Source: an uncultured Alteromonas sp.
GTDB taxonomy: Bacteria; Pseudomonadota; Gammaproteobacteria; Enterobacterales; Alteromonadaceae
Assembly (NCBI RefSeq): GCF_913058315.1
Contig: NZ_CAJXQY010000010.1
Span: 1-64,000 of the forward strand
Direction: 5' to 3'
Length of the DNA stretch: 64,000 bases
The translations under genes and the position numbers were made by a program. The notes beneath the pieces were generated by a model. It worked only from the letters and a program-made list of their open reading frames with translations, did no database searches and was not told where the DNA came from. Each line of letters begins with the position of its first letter. The stretch's first letter is position 1. This document shows positions 43,770 to 55,235 of the stretch, piece by piece.

Positions 43770-44600
43770 ATGAGTCTATACGTTAACACCAATGTGTCCT
43801 CTCTGAACGCTCAGCGTCAGATGTTTAGCTCAAGCAACGGGCTGGATACCGCTTTTGAACGCTTGTCTTCAGGCTTTCGCATTAACTCTGCAGCCGATGA
43901 CGCAGCCGGTCTGCAAATCTCTGACCGTATGACCAGCCAGATCCAGGGTCTTGATCAGGCCGTGAGAAACGCCAATGACGGTATTTCTCTGGCCCAGACT
44001 GCTGAAGGGGCGATGCAGGAGATCACCACCGCGCTGCAGCGTATTCGGGTACTGGCAATCCAGTCCCAGAATGGTATCAACACCTCTGCAGACCGCCTCG
44101 CTCTGCAAAAAGAAGTGTCAGCGTTAAAAACTGAAATCTCACGGGTTGCGACTACCAGCCAGTTTGGTGGGGTAGATATTCTTACTGGTGGCTATTCCGC
44201 TAAGTTCCTGGTCGGCGCCAATGCCGGACAAACTATCAGCGTGAATATTTCACGAACCGGCGGCTACGGCTTCTCTGGGCTCACCAATGGTCAGAGTGAT
44301 TTGTCGATTGCCTCAGCGGCAACAGCTTCGGCGGCATTGACCACCATTGATTCTGCTATTTCTGCCATCGATGCCAAACGGGCTGATTTAGGTGCGATTC
44401 AAAACCGTTTCCAGTCAACCATCAGAAACTTAAGTAATATTTCTGAGAACGTTTCAGCGGCAAGATCGCGCATCCGGGATACAGATTTTGCCACTGAGAC
44501 GGCACAACTTACCCGCTTCCAGATCATACAGCAGGCAAGTACAACGGTACTATCCCAGGCTAATCAGCGACCGCAGGCAGCATTGTCGTTATTGGGCTAG
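43770..44600 (+). CDS. fliC: Flagellin (paralogue 3)
   Basis: 276 aa, [46 protein letters not shown]. Confidence 0.95.
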   Translation: MSLYVNTNVSSLNAQRQMFSSSNGLDTAFERLSSGFRINSAADDAAGLQISDRMTSQIQGLDQAVRNANDGISLAQTAEGAMQEITTALQRIRVLAIQSQNGINTSADRLALQKEVSALKTEISRVATTSQFGGVDILTGGYSAKFLVGANAGQTISVNISRTGGYGFSGLTNGQSDLSIASAATASAALTTIDSAISAIDAKRADLGAIQNRFQSTIRNLSNISENVSAARSRIRDTDFATETAQLTRFQIIQQASTTVLSQANQRPQAALSLLG

Positions 44601-44642
44601 ACTTAAAGAAATACCATAGAGGGTAGGAATTGAGAGGCCAAC

Positions 44643-44680
44643 CCTTGCCAGGGATGGCGGCCGTAAGGCCACCAACAAGG
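44643..44680 (+). other. GNRA-capped hairpin downstream of flagellin 3
   Basis: CCTTG...TGGCGGCC-GTAA-GGCCACCA-CAAGG. Confidence 0.5.
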
Positions 44681-44802
44681 ATTAAAACGCCGACTAGCAG
44701 AATTGAGAGTGTAGAATTTAAGGTTGAGAGGCCAGTATATTTCTACTATTTCCGCCAGCCGACTGAAACTGAATTTGCTCAAACTCCTAACGTGAGCAAG
44801 TT

Positions 44803-44833
44803 GGCCGGGTCACTATTTGACTCGGCCTTTTTT
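44803..44833 (+). terminator. Rho-independent terminator after flagellin 3
   Basis: GGCCGGGTC-ACTATTT-GACTCGGCC then TTTTTTA. Confidence 0.85.
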
Positions 44834-45320
44834 ATTTTTATTACCGAATCGTTTCCCGTCACTTACCCAAGTTGCTTTGCAACACTGGTGCCAGCTTTTC
44901 ACTTTTATTACTCATTCACCGTACAGCCCTTATTTTGCGGCTTTTCAGCATAGCCTTCAGTGACGCTGGCGGTGCTTACTTGTTCACATCTGACAAATTA
45001 TTGACGTGCAAAAGCGGAGAATGCTTGCCAGTTAATGCCGCTCCGAGCGGATGATTTTGCCGCCTGCTATCTTTGCCAAGGTTGCGCCGATCTTAAATCA
45101 TTACCGGCTATAGCGATTGAAGTGCGGTTTATATCTACCTTTATTTCACCCACAGACTTTTACTCACCGACGCCTTACAAAGCAACTTGGCTGCGCTTAA
45201 AAAGGCACTGGCAGCGATGTTTTAGCACGAAAGTCGTAAAAAGGTAGATGAATATATATGTTTAAAATCAGTATTTTACGATTAAATTTAAACTTATTTA
45301 ATTTTTTTTCGAAAAAAAAC

Positions 45321-45347
45321 TAAAGATTCTCAAGGTTAGGCCGATAC
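45321..45347 (+). promoter_or_regulatory. sigma28 promoter for flagellin 4
   Basis: TAAAGATT-11 nt-GCCGATAC, preceded by a very AT-rich tract. Confidence 0.87.
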
Positions 45348-45539
45348 CTTTAGTTGAGGGGTAATTCATTTGATGAATTGCGTAGTGTCTGAGAAGCGCT
45401 ACAAAATGAGGTGGTTTAGCAATTGTTGTTGTGATGAATATCGCAACTAACGATTCAGTGCTAAATCAGGTACGAAAGATTATAGCTTAGCAGAGTCCGG
45501 GGGGATTCGGCTACAGGTATAATCCCAGGAGGTTAGATA

Positions 45540-46367
45540 ATGTCTTTATATGTAAATACAAACGTCTCGGCCCTGAATGCACAGCGTCAGCTTTTCGATG
45601 TGAGCAACAAGCTAAGCACATCATTTGAGCGTCTGTCTTCAGGTTTCAGAATCAATAGCGCATCCGATGACGCCGCCGGTCTGCAAATTTCAGATCGTAT
45701 GACGTCGCAAATCCAGGGCCTTAACCAGGCTGTGCGAAATGCAAACGATGCAATTTCACTCACGCAAACAGCGGAAGGCGCCTTATCTGAGGTAACGACC
45801 AGCTTGCAGCGTATTCGTCAGTTGGCAGTTCAGTCGCAAAACGGTATCAACAGCTCTGCTGACCGTATTGCACTGCAAAAAGAAGTGTCAGCACTGAAAA
45901 CTGAAATGTCGCGTATTGCTACTGACACCCAGTTTGGTGGTGTTGATCTTCTGGACGGTAGTTATTCCGCTAAGTTTTTGGTAGGCGCAAATGGTGGCCA
46001 GACCATCTCTGTTAATCTGTCACGTACTGGTGGCGGTTATGGTACTTCGGGTCTGTCACTGGCTAACCTGTCAGTGTCATCAGTCTCCGGTGCTTCTGCA
46101 GCCCTGACATCTATTGATTCAGCTATCTCTACCATTGGTGGTGCACGAGCTGACCTGGGTGCCTTGCAAAACCGCTTCCAGTCTACTATCCGTAACTTAA
46201 GCAGCATCTCTGAAAACGTATCTGCTGCCCGTTCTCGTATCCGTGATACAGACTTTGCGTCAGAAACGGCTGAACTGACTCGTAACCAGATCATTCAGCA
46301 GGCGTCTGTTTCGGTACTGAGTCAGGCTAACCAGCGTCCACAGACAGCGTTGTCGTTGTTAGGTTAA
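45540..46367 (+). CDS. fliC: Flagellin (paralogue 4)
   Basis: 275 aa, [46 protein letters not shown]. Confidence 0.95.
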   Translation: MSLYVNTNVSALNAQRQLFDVSNKLSTSFERLSSGFRINSASDDAAGLQISDRMTSQIQGLNQAVRNANDAISLTQTAEGALSEVTTSLQRIRQLAVQSQNGINSSADRIALQKEVSALKTEMSRIATDTQFGGVDLLDGSYSAKFLVGANGGQTISVNLSRTGGGYGTSGLSLANLSVSSVSGASAALTSIDSAISTIGGARADLGALQNRFQSTIRNLSSISENVSAARSRIRDTDFASETAELTRNQIIQQASVSVLSQANQRPQTALSLLG

Positions 46368-46381
46368 TAGCTGGAAAGTTT

Positions 46382-46444
46382 ACCGGCAACGTGTTGCCGG
46401 TTAAGTCAACGGGTAAACGGGCATCTGTGTAAACAGGCCCGTTT
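46382..46444 (+). other. Two consecutive hairpins downstream of flagellin 4
   Basis: ACCGGCAA-CGTG-TTGCCGGT (46382-46401) and AAACGGGC-AT-CTGT-GTAA-ACAG-GCCCGTTT (46415-46444). Confidence 0.65.
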
Positions 46445-46471
46445 AATGCGTTTTAAAACAGGGGGTTAGTT

Positions 46472-46909
46472 GTGGAAATTTCATCAACACAAATTGGCCA
46501 GAATTTTGCTGGAAATATACCCAAAGAGCAGCCAAAACCCGAGGTTGACTCGGATCAGGTCGCCCTGGACAATTCATCGCAAGGTGCACAAAAAAATGTG
46601 CAGCCTGTTGCAGAAGATGTTCAAGCTGAGAAAAAATCTGCCGATAACTATAATCGAGAGGAACAGGCTCCGGCACTGGATGGTGCAGTACAGGAAATTC
46701 AGTCGTTTTTGCAGACGCAAAACCGTAATCTGGCTTTCTCTGTGGATGAGGATACCAACCGGTCTGTAGTCACTGTTAAAGATTCCTCGTCGGGCGATGT
46801 TATCAGACAAATCCCGTCTGACGAGGTGTTGAGGTTAGCGGAAAGAATTAAAGATCTCCAACAAGACATCGGAAGTAGTGTGGGGGTGTTATTTAATAAA
46901 CAAGTTTAG
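46472..46909 (+). CDS. flaG: FlaG family protein
   Basis: LAFSVDEDTNRSVVTVKDSSSGDVIRQIPSDEVLRLAERI. Confidence 0.92.
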   Translation: MEISSTQIGQNFAGNIPKEQPKPEVDSDQVALDNSSQGAQKNVQPVAEDVQAEKKSADNYNREEQAPALDGAVQEIQSFLQTQNRNLAFSVDEDTNRSVVTVKDSSSGDVIRQIPSDEVLRLAERIKDLQQDIGSSVGVLFNKQV

Positions 46910-46918
46910 AGGTGAGCT

Positions 46919-48367
46919 ATGTCTATTCAATCGCTAGGTGTTGGTTCCGGGCTTGCGCTTGACGATCTGGTAACGCAGTTGCTCAGTGCCGAGCGTGAAC
47001 CAAAAGAAAAGCGCTTAAATGACAAAGAAGAAAAAATTGAGGCAGAGATCTCAGCGCTCGGACAGATTAAATCCAAACTATCTGACTTTAAGGATACGGT
47101 TGATGAAATGCGTCGTGACAGTGATATTAACGGTCGTGAGCCTAGCATAACGCATCCATCCGAAGACAAGGATATCTTTACTGCAGAAGCGTCAAACTCT
47201 GCATTGAGAGGGTCCTATGAAATAGCCGTTTCTGATCTGGCTTCCAGCTCGCGTATTGAAACTGCAAATGCCGCCTTTTCCAGCGGAACCGATAAAGTGC
47301 TCACCGATGGACTCGGTGATGCCTCCATGACATTTAAAATTAATAATACCGGCGATAGTTTTGCCGTGACAGTCAAGCAAGGCATGACCCTGGCTCAGTT
47401 GCGCGAGGCAATCAATAATAACGCTGATAACTTCGGCGTGAATGCCAATATTATCGATACCGGCACGGCATCAGGTGCGAAATTAGTTATTTCTTCCTCA
47501 GTGACTGGATTGAATAATGATCTGATGATCGTCAACGACGGCGACCGCGGTGAGTTGGATGCGTTAACCACCAAGAAAGCTGATGAGACAACTAACAATC
47601 TGGTGCCTGTTAAAAATGCCGGTAATGCCAAGGCAACCATCGATGGTATCCCGGTAGAGAGTGCTACGAATAAGTTTGAGAATACTATCCAGAATGTGTC
47701 ATTTGAGGCGACCAGCACATCCCCATTTGATGTTGATGGCACTACCCGCCTTACCTCTACTCTTGAAATCGGTTATGACCGTGAAGGGCTGGAAAAAAAA
47801 GTTCGCGATTTTGTCGATAATTACAATAAAATTATTAGTGAAATCAAATCATTAACTCGTTACGGAGAGTCCGACCTGGAAGAGGACGGTGCCCTGGCTG
47901 GCGATTCATTGTTACGCGGTATCAGCAACGGTCTGGCCGGTATTGCCGGATCCAGTGTGGCCAACTCCTCGCTCGGCAGTTTATTCGCTATCGGGGTCGA
48001 ACTGAACTCTGATGGAAAGTTAGAAATTCCAGCCACTGATTTTGGCTTGGGTTCGGGTGAAGAACGTTTAGCCGCCGCGCTGGAAGATAATTTTGATGAA
48101 ATCGCTAAGCTTTTTACAGACGAGAATGGCGGGATAGCCGTGCGCATGCACGAACTGACCAAGCAGTATACTTCTTACAGTGGTCTGATAAGTTTACGGG
48201 AGCGGGCGGCAAGAGACGACAAAGACCAGATTGCAGATGATCGTGAAGCTTTCGAATTACGCATGGTGAATTACGAGCAAATTCTGCGTGATCGCTACCT
48301 TAACCTCGACCAGACGGTGGCGAGACTAAATCAAACCGGTTCTGCTTTATTGGCGGCACTAGGCTAG
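46919..48367 (+). CDS. fliD: Flagellar filament capping protein FliD
   Basis: SLGVGSGLALDDLVTQLLSAEREPKEKRL; C-terminal region typical of FliD. Confidence 0.95.
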   Translation: MSIQSLGVGSGLALDDLVTQLLSAEREPKEKRLNDKEEKIEAEISALGQIKSKLSDFKDTVDEMRRDSDINGREPSITHPSEDKDIFTAEASNSALRGSYEIAVSDLASSSRIETANAAFSSGTDKVLTDGLGDASMTFKINNTGDSFAVTVKQGMTLAQLREAINNNADNFGVNANIIDTGTASGAKLVISSSVTGLNNDLMIVNDGDRGELDALTTKKADETTNNLVPVKNAGNAKATIDGIPVESATNKFENTIQNVSFEATSTSPFDVDGTTRLTSTLEIGYDREGLEKKVRDFVDNYNKIISEIKSLTRYGESDLEEDGALAGDSLLRGISNGLAGIAGSSVANSSLGSLFAIGVELNSDGKLEIPATDFGLGSGEERLAAALEDNFDEIAKLFTDENGGIAVRMHELTKQYTSYSGLISLRERAARDDKDQIADDREAFELRMVNYEQILRDRYLNLDQTVARLNQTGSALLAALG

Positions 48368-48396
48368 TAACTGACATAATTATACGAGGACTTTTC

Positions 48397-48825
48397 ATGG
48401 CTCTTACCGGAATCAACGCTTATCGCAAAGGTAATCTTAAGCAGGATATTGCGAATGCCGACCCGCATAAACTCACCCTGATGCTAATGCAGGGCGCGCT
48501 GGACCGTATTGCTTATGCCAAAGGCGCGATGGAGCGCCGCGAATACGAGCAAAAGTCACAGTATATCTCCCGGGTAACCGCGATTCTGCTTAATTTACGG
48601 GATACGCTGGATATTGAAACCGGGGGGGAAACGGCTGAAAACCTTTTTGCTCTTTACGACTATATGATTGAGCGACTCAATGAGGCACACGTCAAGAATG
48701 ACTTGAAGATGCTGGATGAAGTGACTAATCTGTTGACTCCAATTCGTGATGCCTGGGTGCAAATACCTGAAGAAGCTAAGCAGGAAGCTTTTGAGGCCCA
48801 GCGTCAAAAACGTCAAGCTGTGTGA
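48397..48825 (+). CDS. fliS: Flagellin export chaperone FliS
   Basis: INAYRKGNLKQDIANADPHKLTLMLMQGALDRIAYAKGAM. Confidence 0.95.
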   Translation: MALTGINAYRKGNLKQDIANADPHKLTLMLMQGALDRIAYAKGAMERREYEQKSQYISRVTAILLNLRDTLDIETGGETAENLFALYDYMIERLNEAHVKNDLKMLDEVTNLLTPIRDAWVQIPEEAKQEAFEAQRQKRQAV

Positions 48826-49136
48826 ATTTAAACGAACTTAATCATGAATTAACCCCTGACGCCCTCAGTGACGTCAACTCTCAGATAATTGACTCGTTAA
48901 AGCCCGAAGAGCAATCATCGGGCTTTACATTGTTCTATGCACTCATTGTTCAGCGAGATGAGCTTGTTCAGCACATCTTGGCTGATTCCGATCCCGCTTT
49001 TGCCCGTTCATTTGCCGAGAAAGAGTTAGTTGTTAACGACAAACTAAAGGAAGTGGCGCAAACCTTGCTAAAGTCAGCTAAAGACGATGCGAGTCACTTT
49101 ATTCGCAGTCAGGCCGCGATCAAAAAGTACAAATAA
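48822..49136 (+). CDS. Small helical protein in the fliT position
   Basis: 104 aa, GTG start overlapping fliS stop; position after fliDS. Confidence 0.6.
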   Translation: MNLNELNHELTPDALSDVNSQIIDSLKPEEQSSGFTLFYALIVQRDELVQHILADSDPAFARSFAEKELVVNDKLKEVAQTLLKSAKDDASHFIRSQAAIKKYK

Positions 49137-49432
49137 GCAACGGCGACTGTTGTTAGTTGTACTATAAAATGGATTTTTCTGGCGTGAATGACTATATTTG
49201 CTGACGTTGTCTTTATAACCGTCTGTAATGCAAGTATTTTATTTTATAAACAAATAGCAATCAGGCTCGCATATTTTTGCGGTATTTAGGTTGAAGAACC
49301 TGGTGTTGTCATGAGCTTATCAGGCTGCGTTATTAGACTATAACGACAAGGATTTGACACTGGTTGGTATCAGCTCATTATATTGGCTGTGTCAAGCAGC
49401 AATATACCGACGCGTGAACAACAATAACTTAA

Positions 49433-51593
<2,161 letters not shown>

Positions 51594-51597
<4 letters not shown>

Positions 51598-52295
51598 ATA
51601 TTGCAGTGATTCCGGCCCGTGGTGGCAGCAAACGGATCAAAGGAAAGAATGTCCGGCCATTTGCCGGTAAACCATTAATTGCTTATTCCATTGAGGCGGC
51701 GAAGCAGGCCGGTGTATTCAACGATATTGTAGTTTCGACCGATTCGCCTGAAATTGCCCGGGTGGCTAAAGCCTGGGGCGCTACCTTAATCATTGAGCGA
51801 CCTGATGCGCTGTCTGATGATCATACCGGCACCTCTCCGGTGGTTCGTCATGCAATAGACGGCTACAGCGAAATCGTTGAAAAGCCTGAATTTGTGTGCT
51901 GCATTTATGCCACTGCTCCGTTTTTACAGGCTAACTTTCTGGCCGATGGTTTATCTCGTCTGCAAGCTGCTCCGGCTATGCACTACGCCTTTTCGGTAAC
52001 CACGTTTGGTTTTCCTATTCAGCGCGCCATTCGGTTGGCAGGTGAGGGGGTTGAACCTGTGGATGCCAAAAACATGGGCAAGCGTTCGCAGGATCTCGAA
52101 GCGTGCTATCATGATGCCGGGCAGTTTTACTGGGGGCACAGCAGTGCCTGGCTTTCGCATCAACCGATGTTTGCTGCACACAGCATCCCGGTAGTGTTGC
52201 CCCGTCATCTGGTACAGGATATTGATACCATGGAAGACTGGACGCGTGCAGAACTCATGTATCTGGCCTATGTCCAAGGAGGAAATAATGCATAA
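51594..52295 (+). CDS. pseF: Pseudaminic acid cytidylyltransferase PseF
   Basis: NIAVIPARGGSKRIKGKNVRPFAGKPLIAYSI. Confidence 0.94.
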
Positions 52296-53361
52296 CGAAG
52301 GGCCGGCCAGCAAAATAATGATTGGTCACCGTGAAATTAGTCGTGATGTTCCCCCTTTTGTGATTGCAGAATTGAGCGGTAATCACAGTCAGTCGCTTGA
52401 AACGGCGAGAGTCATGGTTAAAGCCGCAGCCGAAAGTGGCGCTCATGCCATTAAGCTGCAAACTTATACTGCTGACAGTATGACACTGGATGTGATGGAA
52501 GCCGGTTTCGTTATCGAGGAAACCGATAGCTTATGGCATGGTGCCAGCCTGTATAGCTTATATAAGAAAGCCGCAACCCCGTACGAGTGGCACAGTGAGC
52601 TGTTCGACTATGCTAAATCGCTGGGAATGTTGGCCTTCAGCTCACCCTTCGATGAGTCGGCGGTGGACTTTTTAGACGAACTGAACGTACCGTGTTTTAA
52701 AATAGCTTCTTTCGAGTTAACCGACATTCCACTTATCAAAAAAGCAGCGAGCAAAGGCAAGCCGCTGATCATGTCAACCGGCATGGCTAGCCTGAGTGAA
52801 ATTGAGCTGGCAGTAGAGACCGCCAGAACGGCAGGTTGTAACGACATTATCCTGCTTAAATGTACCAGCACGTATCCTGCTGAACCTATCAATACTAACC
52901 TGACCACTATTCCTCATCTACGTGAGGCTTTCGGCTGCGAAGTGGGCCTAAGTGATCATACTGGCGGGATCGGCGCGGCAGTGGCCAGCGTTGCGTTAGG
53001 TGCTAGTGTGATCGAAAAACACTTTGTGTTGGATCGTAATGGCGGTGGGGTAGACGCGGCCTTTTCACTGGAACCACAAGAGCTTACCTCGCTGGTAACA
53101 GAAACAGAGCGGGCCTGGCAGGCCTTAGGGCAGGTTAAATATGGTGGCACTGTTGCAGAAGATAAAGCGAAACAATATCGCCGTTCAATTTATGTCAGTC
53201 AGGATATTCAACCTGGTGAGCCGCTCAGTCCTGAAAACCTGAAAATAGTTCGCCCGGCCTTCGGCCTCGCGCCAAAGCATTGGGATTCAGTGTTACATAA
53301 AAAAGCTACCCGGTTTATCAGCAAAGGGACAGCACTGAGCTGGGAGCACATAGGCGAATGA
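52288..53361 (+). CDS. pseI: Pseudaminic acid synthase PseI
   Basis: FVIAELSGNHSQSLETARVMVKAAAESGAHAIKLQTY; start ATG 52288 with GGAGG; C-terminal SAF-like domain. Confidence 0.94.
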   Translation: MHNEGPASKIMIGHREISRDVPPFVIAELSGNHSQSLETARVMVKAAAESGAHAIKLQTYTADSMTLDVMEAGFVIEETDSLWHGASLYSLYKKAATPYEWHSELFDYAKSLGMLAFSSPFDESAVDFLDELNVPCFKIASFELTDIPLIKKAASKGKPLIMSTGMASLSEIELAVETARTAGCNDIILLKCTSTYPAEPINTNLTTIPHLREAFGCEVGLSDHTGGIGAAVASVALGASVIEKHFVLDRNGGGVDAAFSLEPQELTSLVTETERAWQALGQVKYGGTVAEDKAKQYRRSIYVSQDIQPGEPLSPENLKIVRPAFGLAPKHWDSVLHKKATRFISKGTALSWEHIGE

Positions 53362-54398
53362 GTGCCGTGCTTTTTTGTACCGGTGGTAGCCATAAAGCGG
53401 GCATTGGCCATATTATGCGTTGCCAGGCGCTTGCCCAGGTAGCCGAGGAACAGGGATTGGAAAGCCTGTTTGTGGTAAACGAGGCAGCCCGGCAGTTCAT
53501 AATGCAACGTCATGATTGGAGCGGACGGCTGCTATTAGCTAAGGATACTGCGCCGGCACTGGCCAGCCAGCTAATGCGGCTGGCCAGTGAAAGTGCCGCC
53601 ATAGCTATCGTGCTCGATGGTTACGATTTCAGTGAGACGTTGCTACGTGAAGTTAGTACCGCCGGGGCTCCGTTGGTGTTGCTGGATGATATTCGCCAGC
53701 CCGGATTTCAGTATGCGGATATACTGTGTAATCCGGCAGGCGAGGCATGGCGTGAGAGTTACGTTCAGGCGAACCCTGTCGCCATGTTATGTTTAGGTGC
53801 AAAATACCGCCTGCTAAGACGAGAGTTTTCAGTCACTCAACCGTTACCGATAAATCAGCGCTTTAGTCTGACCATCAATATGGGAGGCAGCGATCCCGCC
53901 GGATTAACCTTACCGGTACTCGAAGCGCTAACCGTAGCATTGCCGGACGCGCCATTCAGGGTAGTCACCGGCCCGGGCATGACGGTGGAAGCGCTTAACG
54001 CATTAACTCGCTTTATAACAGAGAGTGATAGTGCTATTCAGCACGTGCACAATTGTCAGGATATGGCCGATCTGTGGGTCAATGCCCGTCTTGCGGTGGT
54101 TGCTGCCGGAGGCAGTCAGTTCGAGCTGGCTGCGTGCTTAACGCCTTCGTTATTGCTTACTGTGGCCGATAATCAGCGCCAGGCCAGTGAGCAAGCTGCC
54201 GGACAGGGCTGGTGTGAGGTCATGAATGCAGAAGAAAAGCTGGAGTTCGCCGCTCTTACAGCCAGAGTAAAAGCGCTTTGGCAGGATGAAAATCGCCTGG
54301 AAGTTATGTCTCAGGCAGCCTCTGAAGTTGCCGTCACCGATGGCGCCTGGCAGCTTCTGGATGCCATTGCTCAATGGCGCAACGATCAGGTGGGGTAA
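53358..54398 (+). CDS. pseG: UDP-2,4-diacetamido-2,4,6-trideoxy-L-altropyranose hydrolase PseG
   Basis: TGGSHKAGIGHIMRCQALAQ, INMGGSDPAGLTLPVLEAL. Confidence 0.92.
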   Translation: MSAVLFCTGGSHKAGIGHIMRCQALAQVAEEQGLESLFVVNEAARQFIMQRHDWSGRLLLAKDTAPALASQLMRLASESAAIAIVLDGYDFSETLLREVSTAGAPLVLLDDIRQPGFQYADILCNPAGEAWRESYVQANPVAMLCLGAKYRLLRREFSVTQPLPINQRFSLTINMGGSDPAGLTLPVLEALTVALPDAPFRVVTGPGMTVEALNALTRFITESDSAIQHVHNCQDMADLWVNARLAVVAAGGSQFELAACLTPSLLLTVADNQRQASEQAAGQGWCEVMNAEEKLEFAALTARVKALWQDENRLEVMSQAASEVAVTDGAWQLLDAIAQWRNDQVG

Positions 54399-54399
54399 C

Positions 54400-54978
54400 A
54401 TGTTGAGCGACGAACCGGTAAATCAGTTTACTCTGAGTGCCTACCAGGTTGAGTTACTGCCGATGACACAGGCCCATCAGGCGTTGCTGCGTAGCTGGCG
54501 CAATCAGGATGAAATTCGCCGGCAAATGTTGTCGGCGACGTTGATCACTGAAGAACAACAACAGGCGTGGTTTAAAAAAACGCACCTCGACCCTAAACAA
54601 TTGCATTGGGTCATCAAATTTCGCGATCAATTAATCGGGGCGACAAATGTTAAGTCGCTGGAAGCCGGTAAAACGGCTGAACAGGCTAACTTGTTGGAGC
54701 CTGGCTTATATATCGGTGAGCGGCGTTACCAGGGTAATATCGTGGCTTTTGCGCCAACCCTGGCTATGTATGACTTTTGTTTTGACCAGCTAGGCGCGCA
54801 ACGATTCAGGGCGGTGGTTAAGCGTAGTAATCATAATGCAATGAGTTACAATCAAAAGCTTGGTTATGCCATTGTCGAAGATAACGACCTTTGTGTACTG
54901 GAACTGGATCTAGAGAGTTATCGTCAGGCAACGGCCCCGATTAAACAGTTTTTATCACGCACTCGCAACGCGAAATAA
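54400..54978 (+). CDS. pseH: GNAT N-acyltransferase PseH
   Basis: LRSWRNQDEIRRQMLSATLITEEQQQAWF, GNAT fold; start at ATG 54400. Confidence 0.88.
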   Translation: MLSDEPVNQFTLSAYQVELLPMTQAHQALLRSWRNQDEIRRQMLSATLITEEQQQAWFKKTHLDPKQLHWVIKFRDQLIGATNVKSLEAGKTAEQANLLEPGLYIGERRYQGNIVAFAPTLAMYDFCFDQLGAQRFRAVVKRSNHNAMSYNQKLGYAIVEDNDLCVLELDLESYRQATAPIKQFLSRTRNAK

Positions 54979-54992
54979 GGAACGAGATACAC

Positions 54993-55235
54993 GTGGATAC
55001 GCAACAACAATTACAACAGGCCTTTAGTGATGCACTGGGGATCCCGCCGGAAAAGGTCACCGACGGACTCACTTACAATACCATCCCTGAGTGGGACTCA
55101 ACGGCTCATATGGTGTTAATCGCAGAATTAGAAAATGTATTTGATGTGATGCTGGATACCGATGACATTATTGATATGAGCTCGGTGGCTCAGGCTAAAT
55201 TAATTTTACAAAAATACGATGTCACTTTCGTCTAA
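54993..55235 (+). CDS. Acyl carrier protein
   Basis: 80 aa, IPEWDSTAHMVLIAELENVFDV with phosphopantetheine Ser. Confidence 0.88.
   Translation: MDTQQQLQQAFSDALGIPPEKVTDGLTYNTIPEWDSTAHMVLIAELENVFDVMLDTDDIIDMSSVAQAKLILQKYDVTFV

Noticed and set aside
45139-45226. C-terminal-looking peptide LLLTDALQSNLAALKKALAAMF* suggesting a gene remnant
   Set aside because: The frame closes with a stop just upstream and no homologous N-terminal part is visible; could be chance.
44630-45247. ORF-track entries of 60-107 aa between flagellins 3 and 4
   Set aside because: Overlapping frames, cross a terminator, no RBS or family signature.
41305-46367. Four similar repeated blocks mistaken for a large tandem repeat, phage or CRISPR-like array
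   Set aside because: They are four intact flagellin genes with diverged intergenic regions; no spacer/repeat periodicity.
52222-52287. Upstream ORF-track start for pseI
   Set aside because: Internal ATG at 52288 has a GGAGG SD and gives the expected N-terminus for this family.
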